Shown in pieces: positions 34,512 to 44,268 of a stretch of DNA of 64,000 bases (position 1 is the stretch's first letter; each line of letters begins with the position of its first letter). The stretch is from positions 3,162,001-3,226,000 of the forward strand of contig NZ_JAZHRT010000001.1 in assembly GCF_036924535.1 (NCBI RefSeq), written 5' to 3'. The notes under the pieces were generated by a model. It was not told the DNA's origin. It saw nothing but the letters and a program-made list of their open reading frames with translations, and did not search any database. The DNA is from Bradyrhizobium sp. AZCC 2262 (GTDB lineage: Bacteria > Pseudomonadota > Alphaproteobacteria > Rhizobiales > Xanthobacteraceae). A program made the position numbers and the translations under genes.

Positions 34512-35371
34512 GCGGGGCGGCGACGTCGAAGGATTCCGCCGCCTTCTGCGCCGATCTGGTGCGCACGCACGACTTTGTCCGTTATGCGTCGACGCTGTTC
34601 CTGCCACAGGCCCAGCGCCGCGCCCTGCTGTCGGTCTATGCCTTCAATGTCGAGATATCGCGCGTGCGCGAGCAGGTCAGCCAGCCGCTGCCGGGCGAAA
34701 TGCGGCTGCAATGGTGGACCGACATGCTGGGAGGCGCCGGCCATGGCGGCGTCGAGGGCAATCCGGTCGCGGCCGAACTGTTGCAGACGATCGCCGAATT
34801 CCGCCTGCCGGTCGAGCCGCTGTCGCGGTTGATCGAGGAGCATCAGTTCGACCTCTACAACGATCCGATGCCGTCGATGGCGGCGCTGGAGGGGTATGTC
34901 ACCGACACGTCAGCGGCGCTGTTCTCGCTCGGCGCGCGGATCGCGGTACAGCCGTCGGCCGTGATCGACCATCTCGCGCGCCATGCCGGGCTGGCACGGG
35001 GCACGGCGCAGGTGATCGCCACGCTGCCGCTCGATGCCGCGCGGCGTCAGCTATTCCTGCCGCTGCAATTGCTGCAGCAACACGGTAGCGGAATGGAAGA
35101 AGTCTTTGCGGGCAAGCAGACGCCGCGGGCGCGTGCAGCGATCGATCAGTTGGCGGCGGACGCCCGAAAAAATCTCCGTACTGCCTTCGAGCTGCTCGCG
35201 CATGTGCCGCCGCAGGCGCGGCGGGTGTTCCTGCCGCTGGCGTTGGTCCGCCGCGACTTGGAGCGCATGTCGCGTGCTGACTTTGATCCCTTCGTGCCAC
35301 AGGCGCCGTCGCGGCTGCGGACCTTGTGGACGTTGTGGCGCGCGTCGCGGACGCGCGAGTTTAGCGGGTAA
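34508..35371 (+). CDS. Squalene/phytoene-synthase-like protein, NDUFAF6 type
   Basis: 287 residues. It has the fold signature (RRALLSVYAFNVEISRVREQ, LQWWTDMLGG, GTAQVIATLPLDAARRQLFL), but the two Asp-rich motifs that bind prenyl diphosphate are absent: the DxxxD place reads NVEIS and the second motif carries no acidic cluster. Human NDUFAF6, a complex I assembly factor, belongs to this catalytically silent branch. Translation is coupled to the NDUFAF3-like gene (ATGA), which supports a role in complex I assembly. Confidence 0.85.
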   Translation: MSGAATSKDSAAFCADLVRTHDFVRYASTLFLPQAQRRALLSVYAFNVEISRVREQVSQPLPGEMRLQWWTDMLGGAGHGGVEGNPVAAELLQTIAEFRLPVEPLSRLIEEHQFDLYNDPMPSMAALEGYVTDTSAALFSLGARIAVQPSAVIDHLARHAGLARGTAQVIATLPLDAARRQLFLPLQLLQQHGSGMEEVFAGKQTPRARAAIDQLAADARKNLRTAFELLAHVPPQARRVFLPLALVRRDLERMSRADFDPFVPQAPSRLRTLWTLWRASRTREFSG

Positions 35372-35390
35372 GGGGCGTCGGTCCAACCGT

Positions 35391-35470
35391 CGTCATTGCG
35401 AGCGCAGCGAAGCAATCCATGTCGCCGCGGATGGACGGATTGCTTCGTCGCTGCGCTCCTCGCAATGACG
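35391..35470. repeat. Palindromic repeat, family C
   Basis: CGTCATTGCGAGCGCAGCGA at the left pairs with TCGCTGCGCTCCTCGCAATGACG at the right, with GAAGCAATCC/GGATTGCTTC continuing the stem. Lies between convergent genes. Half copies occur at about 21808 and 49203. Confidence 0.8.
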
Positions 35471-35475
35471 GTAAC

Positions 35476-36573
35476 CTACTGCGAGTTCAACTCACTGCTT
35501 TCGAAATTGAACCGGTCCCGCAAATTCTTGCGGCTCTCCAAAATGTCTTTCATGAACGCGCGGTCGACCTCGCTCTTGATCAACGGCTCGATCAGATCGA
35601 TCTGATTCATCGCGACGAGTTGCAGGATCTCCGTGCGCGGCTTGCCGGCGGCATCGCGCGGCAGGGCATGCACCACCTGGATATGCTCCGGCGGCTTGAC
35701 GCCCTTGGTGGAGGACAGTTCTCCGCGCAACTGCTTTTCCAGCGCGACACTGTCGGCCTCGACAAAGGCGTACAACCCGACGCCGGTGCGGCGGTCGGCG
35801 AACGCGACAATGGCGGTGTCGCGCACTTCAGGATTCTTCCTGATCAGATCGATCAAGACAGGCGCGTCGTTGACCAGCCGGCGGCCGCCGCCTTCGCGAT
35901 CGGTGAAATTGAACAGCCCGCGGGTGATGGCCTGGTAGACCTTCTTGCCGGTCATGAGCCAGATACTGGCGACAAAGGATTTGCGCGCCAGAATCTTGCG
36001 CTCCATCGGCGTCAGCGCCTGTGGCGCATAGCTGCGCTTGTGCTTCAGCAGATGGCGCAAGTCCTCGTAGGCCGCGATCCGGAACAGGCGGCTTCTCGTT
36101 TTGAAGCAGCCGGCCAGTTGAAAATCGGTCACATAGGCCCGGCCGTCACTGCCACGGAGCCAGTTCTGCTCCTTGGCGAGATCATTATGGCAGATGCCGG
36201 CACGGTGCAGCTTGCGAAGCGCGAGCTTGGCAGAGCGGAAATAGGCGAGGTCGCCATGGGGCTTTGCCAGATGCAGCGCGACGCCGTCGATGAAGCCGCG
36301 TACCAGCGCTTGCCGTCCCGCCCACAGCAGCTTCGGGCCGACGTCGAGCTCGCGTGCCAGCGCCAGCGCGCGGCGTTCGCGGGCGAAGAGATGGCGGGCG
36401 AGCGGATAGGACCACAGCGGCACCTGGTCGAGCCGGCGCAGCACCGCGTCAACCTCACCGGTATCGTCGCGAAAGCGGCCGCGTTCGACGGTCGAGAACA
36501 CGTCTCGCTTCAGCAGTACGCCTTCGGTCCAGCGCGCCGACAGAATGGCGGCGTCGTCTTTTGGCAAACCCAT
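35476..36573 (-). CDS. Protein kinase-like domain fused to an acyl-CoA-synthetase C-terminal domain
   Basis: 365 residues. The N-terminal half is kinase-like: catalytic loop ICHNDLAKEQNWL (127-139; Asp131, Asn137) and metal-binding TDF (149-151), as in the RIO/lipopolysaccharide-kinase group; no clear Gly loop. The C-terminal half (about 245-325) looks like the small domain of acyl-CoA synthetases: NPEVRDTAIVAFADRRTGVG, LYAFVEA, PPEHIQVVHALPRDAAGKPR, with Lys311 where the adenylating lysine would be. The large AMP-binding domain is missing. A kinase acting with fatty-acid activation is suggested, unproven. The trmFO gene lies 4 bases upstream on the same strand. Confidence 0.8.
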   Translation of the reverse strand: MGLPKDDAAILSARWTEGVLLKRDVFSTVERGRFRDDTGEVDAVLRRLDQVPLWSYPLARHLFARERRALALARELDVGPKLLWAGRQALVRGFIDGVALHLAKPHGDLAYFRSAKLALRKLHRAGICHNDLAKEQNWLRGSDGRAYVTDFQLAGCFKTRSRLFRIAAYEDLRHLLKHKRSYAPQALTPMERKILARKSFVASIWLMTGKKVYQAITRGLFNFTDREGGGRRLVNDAPVLIDLIRKNPEVRDTAIVAFADRRTGVGLYAFVEADSVALEKQLRGELSSTKGVKPPEHIQVVHALPRDAAGKPRTEILQLVAMNQIDLIEPLIKSEVDRAFMKDILESRKNLRDRFNFESSELNSQ

Positions 36574-36577
36574 GGTG

Positions 36578-38011
36578 TTACGCCGCCGCCGCTACGCGCA
36601 GATGATCGGCAATCCAGCGATCGAGATCGGCCAGCGCCCGGGCGCTGAGCGCCTGCTTTTTTGCCACTGTCTTCTCGTTGCCGCGCAGCCTCGTGCCGTC
36701 GGGCTTCTTGGTCGGCGGACTGGCCAGCGGCGGGAACAGACCGAAATTGATGTTCATCGGCTGGAATGAGCGCGTTCCGGCCTCAATGGTTTCGATGTGG
36801 CCGCCAGTGATATGCCCGAGCAGCGAGCCCAACGCGGTGGTCACGGGCGGCGGTTCGAGCGACTGCGCCCGCGCGTTCGCCGCGGCATAGAGGCCCGCGA
36901 TCAGGCCGATGCTGGCGGATTCCACATAGCCCTCGCAGCCGGTCATCTGGCCGGCAAAGCGCAGCCTCGGCTGCGCGCGCAAGCGCAACTGGCCATCCAG
37001 CAGCTTTGGCGAATTCAGGAAGGTGTTGCGATGCAGGCCGCCGAGCCGGGCGAATTCGGCGTTCTCGAGCCCCGGAATGGTACGGAACACGCGCTGCTGT
37101 GCACCGTAGTTCAGTTTGGTCTGGAAGCCGACGATGTTGTAGAGCGTGCCGAGCTTGTTGTCCTGCCGCAACTGCACGATCGCGTAGGCCTTGACGGTCG
37201 GGTTGTGCGGATTGGTCAGCCCGACCGGCTTCATCGGCCCGTGCCGCAGGGTTTCCGGTCCGCGTTCGGCCATCACTTCGACCGGCAGGCAGCCGTCGAA
37301 ATAGGGCGTACTGGTTTCCCAGTCCTTGAAATCCACCTTCTCGCCGGCGAGGAGCGCCGCGACAAAGGCGTCATACTGTTCTTTGGCCATCGGGCAGTTG
37401 ATGTAGTCGGCGCCGGTGCCGCCGGGCCCGACCTTGTCGTAACGCGACTGAAACCACGCCACCGACATGTCGATGGAATCCCTGTGTACGATCGGCGCGA
37501 TCGCATCGAAGAACGCCAGCGCGTTCTCGTCGGTGAGTTCGCGGATGGCGTCCGCCAGCGGCGCCGAGGTGAGGGGGCCGGTCGCGACGATCACGTTACC
37601 CCATTCGGCGGGCGGCAGGCCGGCGATTTCAGTCCGGTCGATCTCGATCAGGGGATGGTCGTGCAGGGCGCGGGTGACGGCCGCGGAAAACCCGTCGCGG
37701 TCGACCGCCAGCGCCCCGCCCGCGGGCACCTGGTTGGTGTCGGCGCAGCGCATGATCAGCGAGCCCAGCCGGCGCATTTCGGCATGCAGCAGGCCGACGG
37801 CGTTGTTGGCGGCGTCGTCGGAGCGAAACGAGTTGGAGCAGACGAGTTCGGCCAGGCCCTCGGTGCGGTGCGCCTCGGTCATCCGCAACGGGCGCATCTC
37901 GTGGAGGACGACGCGAACACCCGCATTGGCGATCTGCCAGGCAGCTTCCGAACCGGCCAAGCCGCCGCCAACCACATGGACGGTGTCAGTTTGGGGAGTG
38001 GAGGAAATCAT
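36578..38011 (-). CDS. trmFO: Methylenetetrahydrofolate-tRNA-(uracil-5-)-methyltransferase
   Basis: 477 residues from ATG 38011; longer frames lack a ribosome site. FAD-binding start [42 protein letters not shown] and [19 protein letters not shown] are conserved in TrmFO, which makes ribothymidine at tRNA position 54 with folate carbon. Upstream of the kinase fusion and probably co-transcribed with it. Confidence 0.96.
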   Translation of the reverse strand: MISSTPQTDTVHVVGGGLAGSEAAWQIANAGVRVVLHEMRPLRMTEAHRTEGLAELVCSNSFRSDDAANNAVGLLHAEMRRLGSLIMRCADTNQVPAGGALAVDRDGFSAAVTRALHDHPLIEIDRTEIAGLPPAEWGNVIVATGPLTSAPLADAIRELTDENALAFFDAIAPIVHRDSIDMSVAWFQSRYDKVGPGGTGADYINCPMAKEQYDAFVAALLAGEKVDFKDWETSTPYFDGCLPVEVMAERGPETLRHGPMKPVGLTNPHNPTVKAYAIVQLRQDNKLGTLYNIVGFQTKLNYGAQQRVFRTIPGLENAEFARLGGLHRNTFLNSPKLLDGQLRLRAQPRLRFAGQMTGCEGYVESASIGLIAGLYAAANARAQSLEPPPVTTALGSLLGHITGGHIETIEAGTRSFQPMNINFGLFPPLASPPTKKPDGTRLRGNEKTVAKKQALSARALADLDRWIADHLRVAAAA

Positions 38012-38092
38012 GCGCGCAGGGTTAGCGCGTTTTCGCGCCAAGCGCACCGGTTTGCGTGAAGAAAACGCGTCAAACCAAAAGCTGGAAACGAC

Positions 38093-38116
38093 AACGCCCG
38101 CAGCGGGGCGGGCGTT
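38093..38116 (-). terminator. Hairpin between DUF1127 and trmFO genes
   Basis: AACGCCCGC (38093-38101) pairs with GCGGGCGTT (38108-38116). It follows the DUF1127 stop on the minus strand, but only GTCGTTT trails it, so termination may be weak. Confidence 0.55.
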
Positions 38117-38144
38117 ATCCGTTCGTCAGGCGGCTGAACAGAAA

Positions 38145-38297
38145 TCAGCTGCTATAGGTTCCGGCGGCAACGCGCGGAATGTCCGCACGATCAAGGCCGA
38201 TATCGGCCAGTTCGCGATCGCTGAGCTGGGACAGTTCGCTGACATTGCGCTGATAATCCCGGAACGCCTGGATCATGCGGATGAGCGAGAGTAGCAT
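38145..38297 (-). CDS. DUF1127 small protein (YjiS-like)
   Basis: 50 residues; ATG 38297 follows CAAGGAGACTAC. Family core LSQLSDRELADIGLDRADIP (22-41). DUF1127 proteins are short, basic helical proteins, some of which bind RNA and influence phosphate and carbon metabolism in other Rhizobiales; which role applies here is unknown. Not linked to trmFO by function as far as can be seen. Confidence 0.88.
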   Translation of the reverse strand: MLLSLIRMIQAFRDYQRNVSELSQLSDRELADIGLDRADIPRVAAGTYSS

Positions 38298-39137
38298 CGT
38301 AGTCTCCTTGAAGTTGCGATTCAGCCTTTGAGGTCGGCCTCATCGTTGAAATGAATATAGCTTAGATTCCGCAGTGCAGAAGTTCCGATGTTGCGATGCA
38401 GCTAATCCTAAAACGCATGGCATTGGTAAGAGCCGCTTAACCTTTGCGCATGGCTGCCGGATCGGTCGGCTTGCGTGCCCAGCACCTGCAAGTAATGCCG
38501 TAAATTTGCGGGTTTTGTGTAATCGCGTGATGACTCTTATCGTCTGACCAAGTGGCGGTGGGGAAGGCCGAACACAAGTTGGCGACCGGGTCCGGCAGAC
38601 AAAATGTGCAAATTAGCCAGGTTTTTTGGAATTTTCTTATGCGCTAATCGCATGTGTCGTGTCGCTTATAAATGAATATATATTCATTATTACAAGCAGT
38701 GAAGCTGCACCTGCCTGGATAGTTTGGGACTGTGCGGCCAACCTGCGTGACGGGTCATTTCGTCAGCGCAACCGCGCGCGCGAGGTTGATGACGGGACGG
38801 CCGATGTCATGTGCGGCGGCGTCCCGGTGTTTGGCCTGTTGGGGAAGACCCGGTTCAATTGCTTGTCCTGTCGTCAGCGTCGAAACGATAGCGCGCCTGA
38901 GGTGCCGGCTACCGTTGCCGTGAAATGATTTGCAGCATCACCAAAGATGATTGCCGCAAGACCGCGCGTGCCTTCCTTACCGGACCGTAATGAAAAAGAA
39001 CGATTTCGCATAAGGCCTGTGCGCGCCGCGCTTACAACCTCGCGCGAAGTTCATCCTGAAGTTCCTCCGCTTCGGCGAAGAATTGTTTTTGCAGACGGCA
39101 ATGATGCCGTCTGTCCAAAAACAAAAGGGGAGTTACC
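38298..39137. other. Long AT-richer intergenic region
   Basis: 840 bases with no supported gene. Between about 38580 and 38700 the AT content rises (AAATTAGCCAGGTTTTTTGG, AATATATATTCATTATTACA). A 100-codon frame at 38626-38928 has an AT-rich start but no ribosome site and no recognisable content. May hold promoters for the divergent genes or be decayed sequence. Confidence 0.5.
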
Positions 39138-39401
39138 ATGCTCAACAAATTACTCGCAGCCACCGCAATTGCAGCCTTGGCATTTGCCGTCGCTCCCGCC
39201 GACGCAGCGCGAGTCAAAGCGGGCTGCAGCGGCGATAATCTGAGCAAGACCGAAACGATGATCGAGAACATGGCGGACGGCGAGGGCAAGATCGCCGCCC
39301 AGAAGGAAATTGCGGCTGCCCAGGATGCCATGCTGAGCGGCAAGATGGGCGTCTGTGCGTCACATCTGAGCAAGGCGATGCACGTGGGTACGGCGAAGTA
39401 G
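39138..39401 (+). CDS. Small secreted protein
   Basis: 87 residues; ATG 39138 follows AAAGGGGAGTTACC. Signal peptide 1-23 (AFAVAPADA-AR). The mature part, GCSGDNLSKTETMIENMADG and AAQDAMLSGKMGVCASHLSK, is helical with two cysteines. Periplasmic; role unknown. A strong terminator follows. Confidence 0.8.
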   Translation: MLNKLLAATAIAALAFAVAPADAARVKAGCSGDNLSKTETMIENMADGEGKIAAQKEIAAAQDAMLSGKMGVCASHLSKAMHVGTAK

Positions 39402-39410
39402 ACTAGCTTG

Positions 39411-39450
39411 CAAAGGGCCGGTCGGCTTGCGATCGGCCCTTTGAATTTTT
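39411..39450 (+). terminator. Rho-independent terminator
   Basis: CAAAGGGCCG (39411-39420) pairs with CGGCCCTTTG (39434-39443), followed by AATTTTT. Confidence 0.9.
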
Positions 39451-39454
39451 CTGT

Positions 39455-40270
39455 TCAAGGCGCCCGCGAAAGCTGCGTCGCGAAATAGGCGATGGTCTTG
39501 GCGTAGACATCGCTCTTGTTCCACTCCTTGATCGCAGCGAAATTGGCGCTGCCGGGCTCCCAGTCCTTGCCGCGTTGCCAGCCGTGGCTGGCAAGGAAGT
39601 TGGCGGTCGAAGCCAGCACGTCCGGGGGGCTGCGCAGCAGATCGCGGCGGCCGTTGCTGTCGAAATCAACCGCGAACTTGATGTAGGACGACGGCATGAA
39701 CTGGGTCTGGCCGATTTCGCCCGCCCATGCGCCGCGCAACTCCTGTGGCGCGATATCGCCGCGCTCGACGATGCGCAGCGCGTCCATCAGCTCGGCCTTG
39801 AACAGGTCGGTGCGGCGGCAGTCATAGGCCAGCGTCGCCAGCGAGCGCAGCGTCGGGAATTTTCCGATGTTGACGCCGAAATCAGTTTCCAGGCCCCAGA
39901 TCGCCACCAGTACTTCGCCGGGCACGCCATACGCCTGTTCGATTCGCCCGAGCACCGAGCCGTATTGCTTGAGCATGTTGGCGCCGCGGGTCAGCCGGGG
40001 CGGAACCATGCGGCCGGAGAATTCCTCAAACGTCTGGCTGAACACCTTCTGCGAATGGTCGCGGGCCAGCACGCTCTTGTCGAGCGTGACGCCGGTCAGG
40101 CCAGCCTGTATGGCGGCGGCCGAAATGCCTTTGGCGGCTGCTTCCTTCTTGAAATCTTCCAGCCACGTTTCGAACGGACCCGTGCCACAGGGCGCCGCCA
40201 AGGCTGGCGCCGCAGAAGTCACCAACAGGGCGCCCAGGGTCAGAGCGCGCAGAGAAAGGCGGGAAATCAT
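39455..40270 (-). CDS. Lytic murein transglycosylase (MltB/SLT2 type)
   Basis: 271 residues, signal peptide 1-26. Domain features: VLVAIWGLETDFG with catalytic Glu128, AGEIGQTQFMPSSYIKFAVD and DLLRSPPDVLASTANFL. Cleaves peptidoglycan glycan strands in the periplasm. It lacks the C-terminal peptidoglycan-binding domain that many rhizobial paralogues carry. Confidence 0.94.
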   Translation of the reverse strand: MISRLSLRALTLGALLVTSAAPALAAPCGTGPFETWLEDFKKEAAAKGISAAAIQAGLTGVTLDKSVLARDHSQKVFSQTFEEFSGRMVPPRLTRGANMLKQYGSVLGRIEQAYGVPGEVLVAIWGLETDFGVNIGKFPTLRSLATLAYDCRRTDLFKAELMDALRIVERGDIAPQELRGAWAGEIGQTQFMPSSYIKFAVDFDSNGRRDLLRSPPDVLASTANFLASHGWQRGKDWEPGSANFAAIKEWNKSDVYAKTIAYFATQLSRAP

Positions 40271-40480
40271 CGTGCCGTTCGCTCCACGATCGATGCATCA
40301 TCGATGGTTAGTGTCCACGTCACGTCGAATGTTCGAAGTAAGATCGGCCAAAACAAGGCTGATGTCGTTGCTGCCGATGCCTTTCCGTTGAAGATGCTCA
40401 ATTCATCGTTAGTGAGCGGTGAACGACGACACCGCCGGTCGGTTCGGCCGGCGGTGTGATCGACCGGGTTCCGTGCAGGC

Positions 40481-41392
40481 CTATGCGCTGTCCTTGCGCC
40501 GCCAGGGGAACAGATTGGCCGGGAAATCGGCCGCAGGCTTGCGTTCGCGTTGCACGCGAGGCGGAAGCGGCTGCGGATTGAGTTCCGGCTCAATCGTCTC
40601 CCGATAGAGATGCCACGTGGCGTGCCCGAGCAGCGGGATGACGACGGCAAGGCCGAGGAAAGCCGGCAGCGATCCCGCCACCAGCAGCACCGCGACGATC
40701 AATCCCCAGGCCGCCATCGGCCCGGGATTGCGTGCGACTGCGCGCAGCGAGGTCACCATCGCATCGCCGGCGCCGGCATGACGGTCGAGCATCAACGGAA
40801 ACGACACCACGCTGATGCACAGCGCGATGAGGGCAAACAGGAAGCCGACACCGCAGCCGACCACGATCAGCCACCAACCTTGCGGCGTCGTCAGCACGCG
40901 TTCGACGAAATCGGAAACGCCGGTCGCGCCTGCATAGCCGAACGCGGCGATGTAAATCGCCTGCGCGGTAGCCACCCATGTCACGAACAGCGCGAGCAAC
41001 AGCACGCCGAGCCCGAGCATCGCGCCAAACGATGGCGAGCGCACGACCTCGAGCGCGTCCCAGGCGGTTGCCTGTTCGCCGCGTTCGCGACGGCGGCTCA
41101 TTTCGTAGAGGCCGAGCGCAGCAAACGGGCCGAGCAGCGCAAAGCCGGCGGCGAGCGGAAACAACAGCGGCAGCACCGAATAGCCGTGCACGGCGCGTGC
41201 CAGCATCAATCCGAGGACGGGATAGATGATGCACAGGATGATGGCGTGGCTTGGCACGGCTTTGAAGTCTTCCCAGCCGCGCTGCAAGGCCTGATGGAGT
41301 TCTGATAAGCCGATGGTTCGGATAACGGGCGCCGCGGCGGTGTCTGGTCCGCTCTGCGCCACCGATGTGACATTGCCTTGATAGGTGGCCAT
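40481..41392 (-). CDS. DUF2189 integral membrane protein
   Basis: 303 residues from ATG 41392 (GAGGGAGACAGCGACC upstream). Six hydrophobic segments between about 50 and 265, basic C-terminus ending FPWRRKDSA. IRTIGLSELHQALQRGWEDF at the N-terminus is the family signature. DUF2189 proteins are inner-membrane proteins, often found near cytochrome oxidase genes; no such genes are here and no function is established. Confidence 0.85.
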   Translation of the reverse strand: MATYQGNVTSVAQSGPDTAAAPVIRTIGLSELHQALQRGWEDFKAVPSHAIILCIIYPVLGLMLARAVHGYSVLPLLFPLAAGFALLGPFAALGLYEMSRRRERGEQATAWDALEVVRSPSFGAMLGLGVLLLALFVTWVATAQAIYIAAFGYAGATGVSDFVERVLTTPQGWWLIVVGCGVGFLFALIALCISVVSFPLMLDRHAGAGDAMVTSLRAVARNPGPMAAWGLIVAVLLVAGSLPAFLGLAVVIPLLGHATWHLYRETIEPELNPQPLPPRVQRERKPAADFPANLFPWRRKDSA

Positions 41393-41692
41393 GGTCGCTG
41401 TCTCCCTCGCGGTCGCATTGTGCGCCAACCGAAAGACGCACATGCGCCGTTTCATAAAACGATCACGATCAGGCCAGACGCGAAGACGGACAAGAGGGGG
41501 AAGGAACTGGCATGTCGCGAACTGAAACAACAGCGTACTCCCAAACAGCGACAAACGCACTCACGCTTCGGTGAATGTTTCATTGGCAAGCTTCATCTGG
41601 CTGGCTAGACTTGCCGGCGATCCGGCGTGGTGCTGCCGGTCAAACAGTGCCGCCAGAGACTCACCCCATCCTCAATTCATTGGGAGCGAACG
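41393..41692. other. Divergent intergenic region
   Basis: 300 bases between DUF2189 and DUF3597 genes. Nothing specific seen beyond the ribosome sites. Confidence 0.5.
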
Positions 41693-42091
41693 ATGAGCAT
41701 TTTCGGAAAAATCATGAGCGCAATCTTCGGCAGCAAGGCAGACGCCGCACCAGCCGGCGGTGGCGCGGCCGCAGGCGCCGGGTCGTCCGGTGGGGCCGCT
41801 GGATCGTCCGGTGGGGCTGCTGCACCTGCCGCAACCGTCGACGTCGCGCCCATCCTCGACCAGGCGGTGAAGGCCAAGGGCGAGAAGCTGGAGTGGCGGA
41901 CCTCGATCGTCGACTTGATGAAAGCGCTCGACATCGATTCCAGCTTCGCCGCGCGCAAGGAGCTCGCGAAGGAACTCGGCTATACCGGCGACAGCAACGA
42001 TTCCGCGAGCATGAATATCTGGCTGCACAAGCAGGTCATGGCCAAGCTGGCCGCCAATGGCGGCAAGCTGCCGCCGGATATCAAGCACTGA
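41693..42091 (+). CDS. DUF3597 protein
   Basis: 132 residues; ATG 41693 follows GGGAGCGAACG. An amphipathic start (MSIFGKIMSAIFGSK), a Gly/Ser/Ala linker containing two SSGGAA repeats (residues about 30-42), then the domain: DLMKALDIDSSFAARKELAK and MNIWLHKQVMAKLAANGGKL. A well-known small family with a solved helical structure and no function. Confidence 0.88.
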   Translation: MSIFGKIMSAIFGSKADAAPAGGGAAAGAGSSGGAAGSSGGAAAPAATVDVAPILDQAVKAKGEKLEWRTSIVDLMKALDIDSSFAARKELAKELGYTGDSNDSASMNIWLHKQVMAKLAANGGKLPPDIKH

Positions 42092-42116
42092 GGCTTCGTC
42101 CGGTTCACAGAATGCA

Positions 42117-42147
42117 AAGGCCCGCGGCGACGCGGGCCTTCTTTTTT
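42117..42147 (+). terminator. Rho-independent terminator
   Basis: AAGGCCCGCG pairs with CGCGGGCCTT across GGCGA-like loop, followed by CTTTTTT. It begins 26 bases after the DUF3597 stop. Confidence 0.9.
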
Positions 42148-42253
42148 GGGTGCGATTGCAATGCAACAATGTGCAAACGGTATGCACTTCATGGAAAAAA
42201 CGCTGTAGATACGGGCGGACAAAGAACACTAAGCAAAACAAAGGAGGACGCCA

Positions 42254-43045
<792 letters not shown>

Positions 43046-43052
43046 GGCGCAG

Positions 43053-43137
43053 GTAGCCCGGATGGAGCGAAGCGAAATCCGGGTTTTTCGCGGCCAAGGG
43101 ACTTATCCCGGATTGCGCTTCGCTCCATCCGGGCTAC
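43053..43137. repeat. REP-like palindrome, family A
   Basis: Left arm GTAGCCCGGATGGAGCGAAG, right arm ending CTCCATCCGGGCTAC. Same element as 14631 and 29764, here between convergent genes. Confidence 0.85.
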
Positions 43138-43146
43138 GACGCTGGC

Positions 43147-43419
43147 TCACCCCGTCAGATCGGCAAACTGCGGATTCTTGCTCAGATAATCAACGACGAA
43201 CCCGCAGCCGGCAATGACCTTGCGGCCGTCGGCGCGGATCAGTTCGAGCGCACCCCTGATCAAGTCGGAAGCGATGCCGCGGCCGCGCAGCGCGCGGGGC
43301 GTTTCGGTATGGGTGATGATGACCGCCGAGGGCGTGACGCGATAATTCGCAAACGCCACAGCGCCGTCGACGTCGAGTTCGAAGCGGTTTTGAGCCTTGT
43401 TGTCGCGGACGGCGGCCAT
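43147..43419 (-). CDS. GNAT-like N-acetyltransferase (short, NATD1/YjdJ type)
   Basis: 90 residues. The acetyl-CoA binding turn is RGRGIASDLIRGAL (about 45-58), with VIITHTETP before it and DGRKVIAGCGFVVDYLSKNP after it, matching the minimal GNAT family of about 90-100 residues. Substrate unknown. Confidence 0.88.
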   Translation of the reverse strand: MAAVRDNKAQNRFELDVDGAVAFANYRVTPSAVIITHTETPRALRGRGIASDLIRGALELIRADGRKVIAGCGFVVDYLSKNPQFADLTG

Positions 43420-43519
43420 GTGGCGATTCCCGGATGATTCACCGTTTCATTTAGGGACATGAACCGGCCGATGCAAACCGGCGACGAAGAGGGAACTGGC
43501 TCGCCGGGGATTGGCTGAC

Positions 43520-44106
43520 ATGCGTGTTCTGACCTGCCTGACCGTTGCACTGCTGGGCACTGCCGTGTTGCTTGCGCAACCGCCTGCCGCGTCTGCCCAA
43601 GTGTCTGTTGAAGGCGACCAGAGCTGGCAGACCTGCGTCAGCGTGACGACGCCGCCGGACGAGAAGGTGGCCGCGTGCAGCACGGTCATCGATGCCAAAC
43701 GCGAAACCGGCAGCAAGCTTGCGGCGGCGTACTGCTTCCGCGGCCACGGTCTGACCGAGAAGTGGCAGTACGATGCGGCGCTTGCCGACCTCAACGAGTC
43801 GATCTCGACCGTGCCGCAGCCGACTATGGCGAGGTGATCAAGCTGGCGCCGACGGACGCCCGCGGCTGGCGTAACCGCGGGATGATCCGGCTGTTCAAGG
43901 GCGACACCAAGCGCGGTTTGGCCGACTACGACATGGCGCTGCAATATGACCCGGCCGACGCCTATTCCTGGAACAATCGTGGCCAGGCCAGGATGCGGCT
44001 CAGAGACAAGGCGGGCGCGATTGCCGATTTCCGCAAGGCGCTGGAGGTCGGTCCCGGCCTGCGCACCGCAAGCGAGAGCCTGCAACGGCTCGGTGCGGCG
44101 CAATAG
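43520..44106 (+). pseudogene. Secreted TPR protein gene broken by a frameshift
   Basis: From ATG 43520 the frame gives a signal peptide (LLAQPPAASAQ) and a TPR-like start up to LADLNESISTVPQPTMAR, then a stop at 43835-43837. Another frame, ending at 44106, continues with DRAAADYGEVIKLAPTDARG, the middle of the next TPR unit, and runs on through two more repeats. The switch happens near 43808-43818, and the sequence there is too short for a full repeat unit, as if a stretch was lost together with a frame change. Either a real pseudogene or an assembly error. Confidence 0.75.
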
Positions 44107-44268
44107 GACGGGACGCCGGCGGTTCGCGCGCGCAAGATCTTTGCAGCCGGACCTTGCAACGGGTTGTGGGGTTCCTAGTTCTTTTGAATGACATACGCCG
44201 CCGAAGCGGCCGAGTCTGGGCTCGATATCGGCCGCCGACGTATGCCTCTTTTCAAGGGGAGGTTTTCA

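Noticed and set aside
38626..38928. 100-codon frame in the AT-rich spacer
   Set aside because: No ribosome site, changing composition along its length, no family features.
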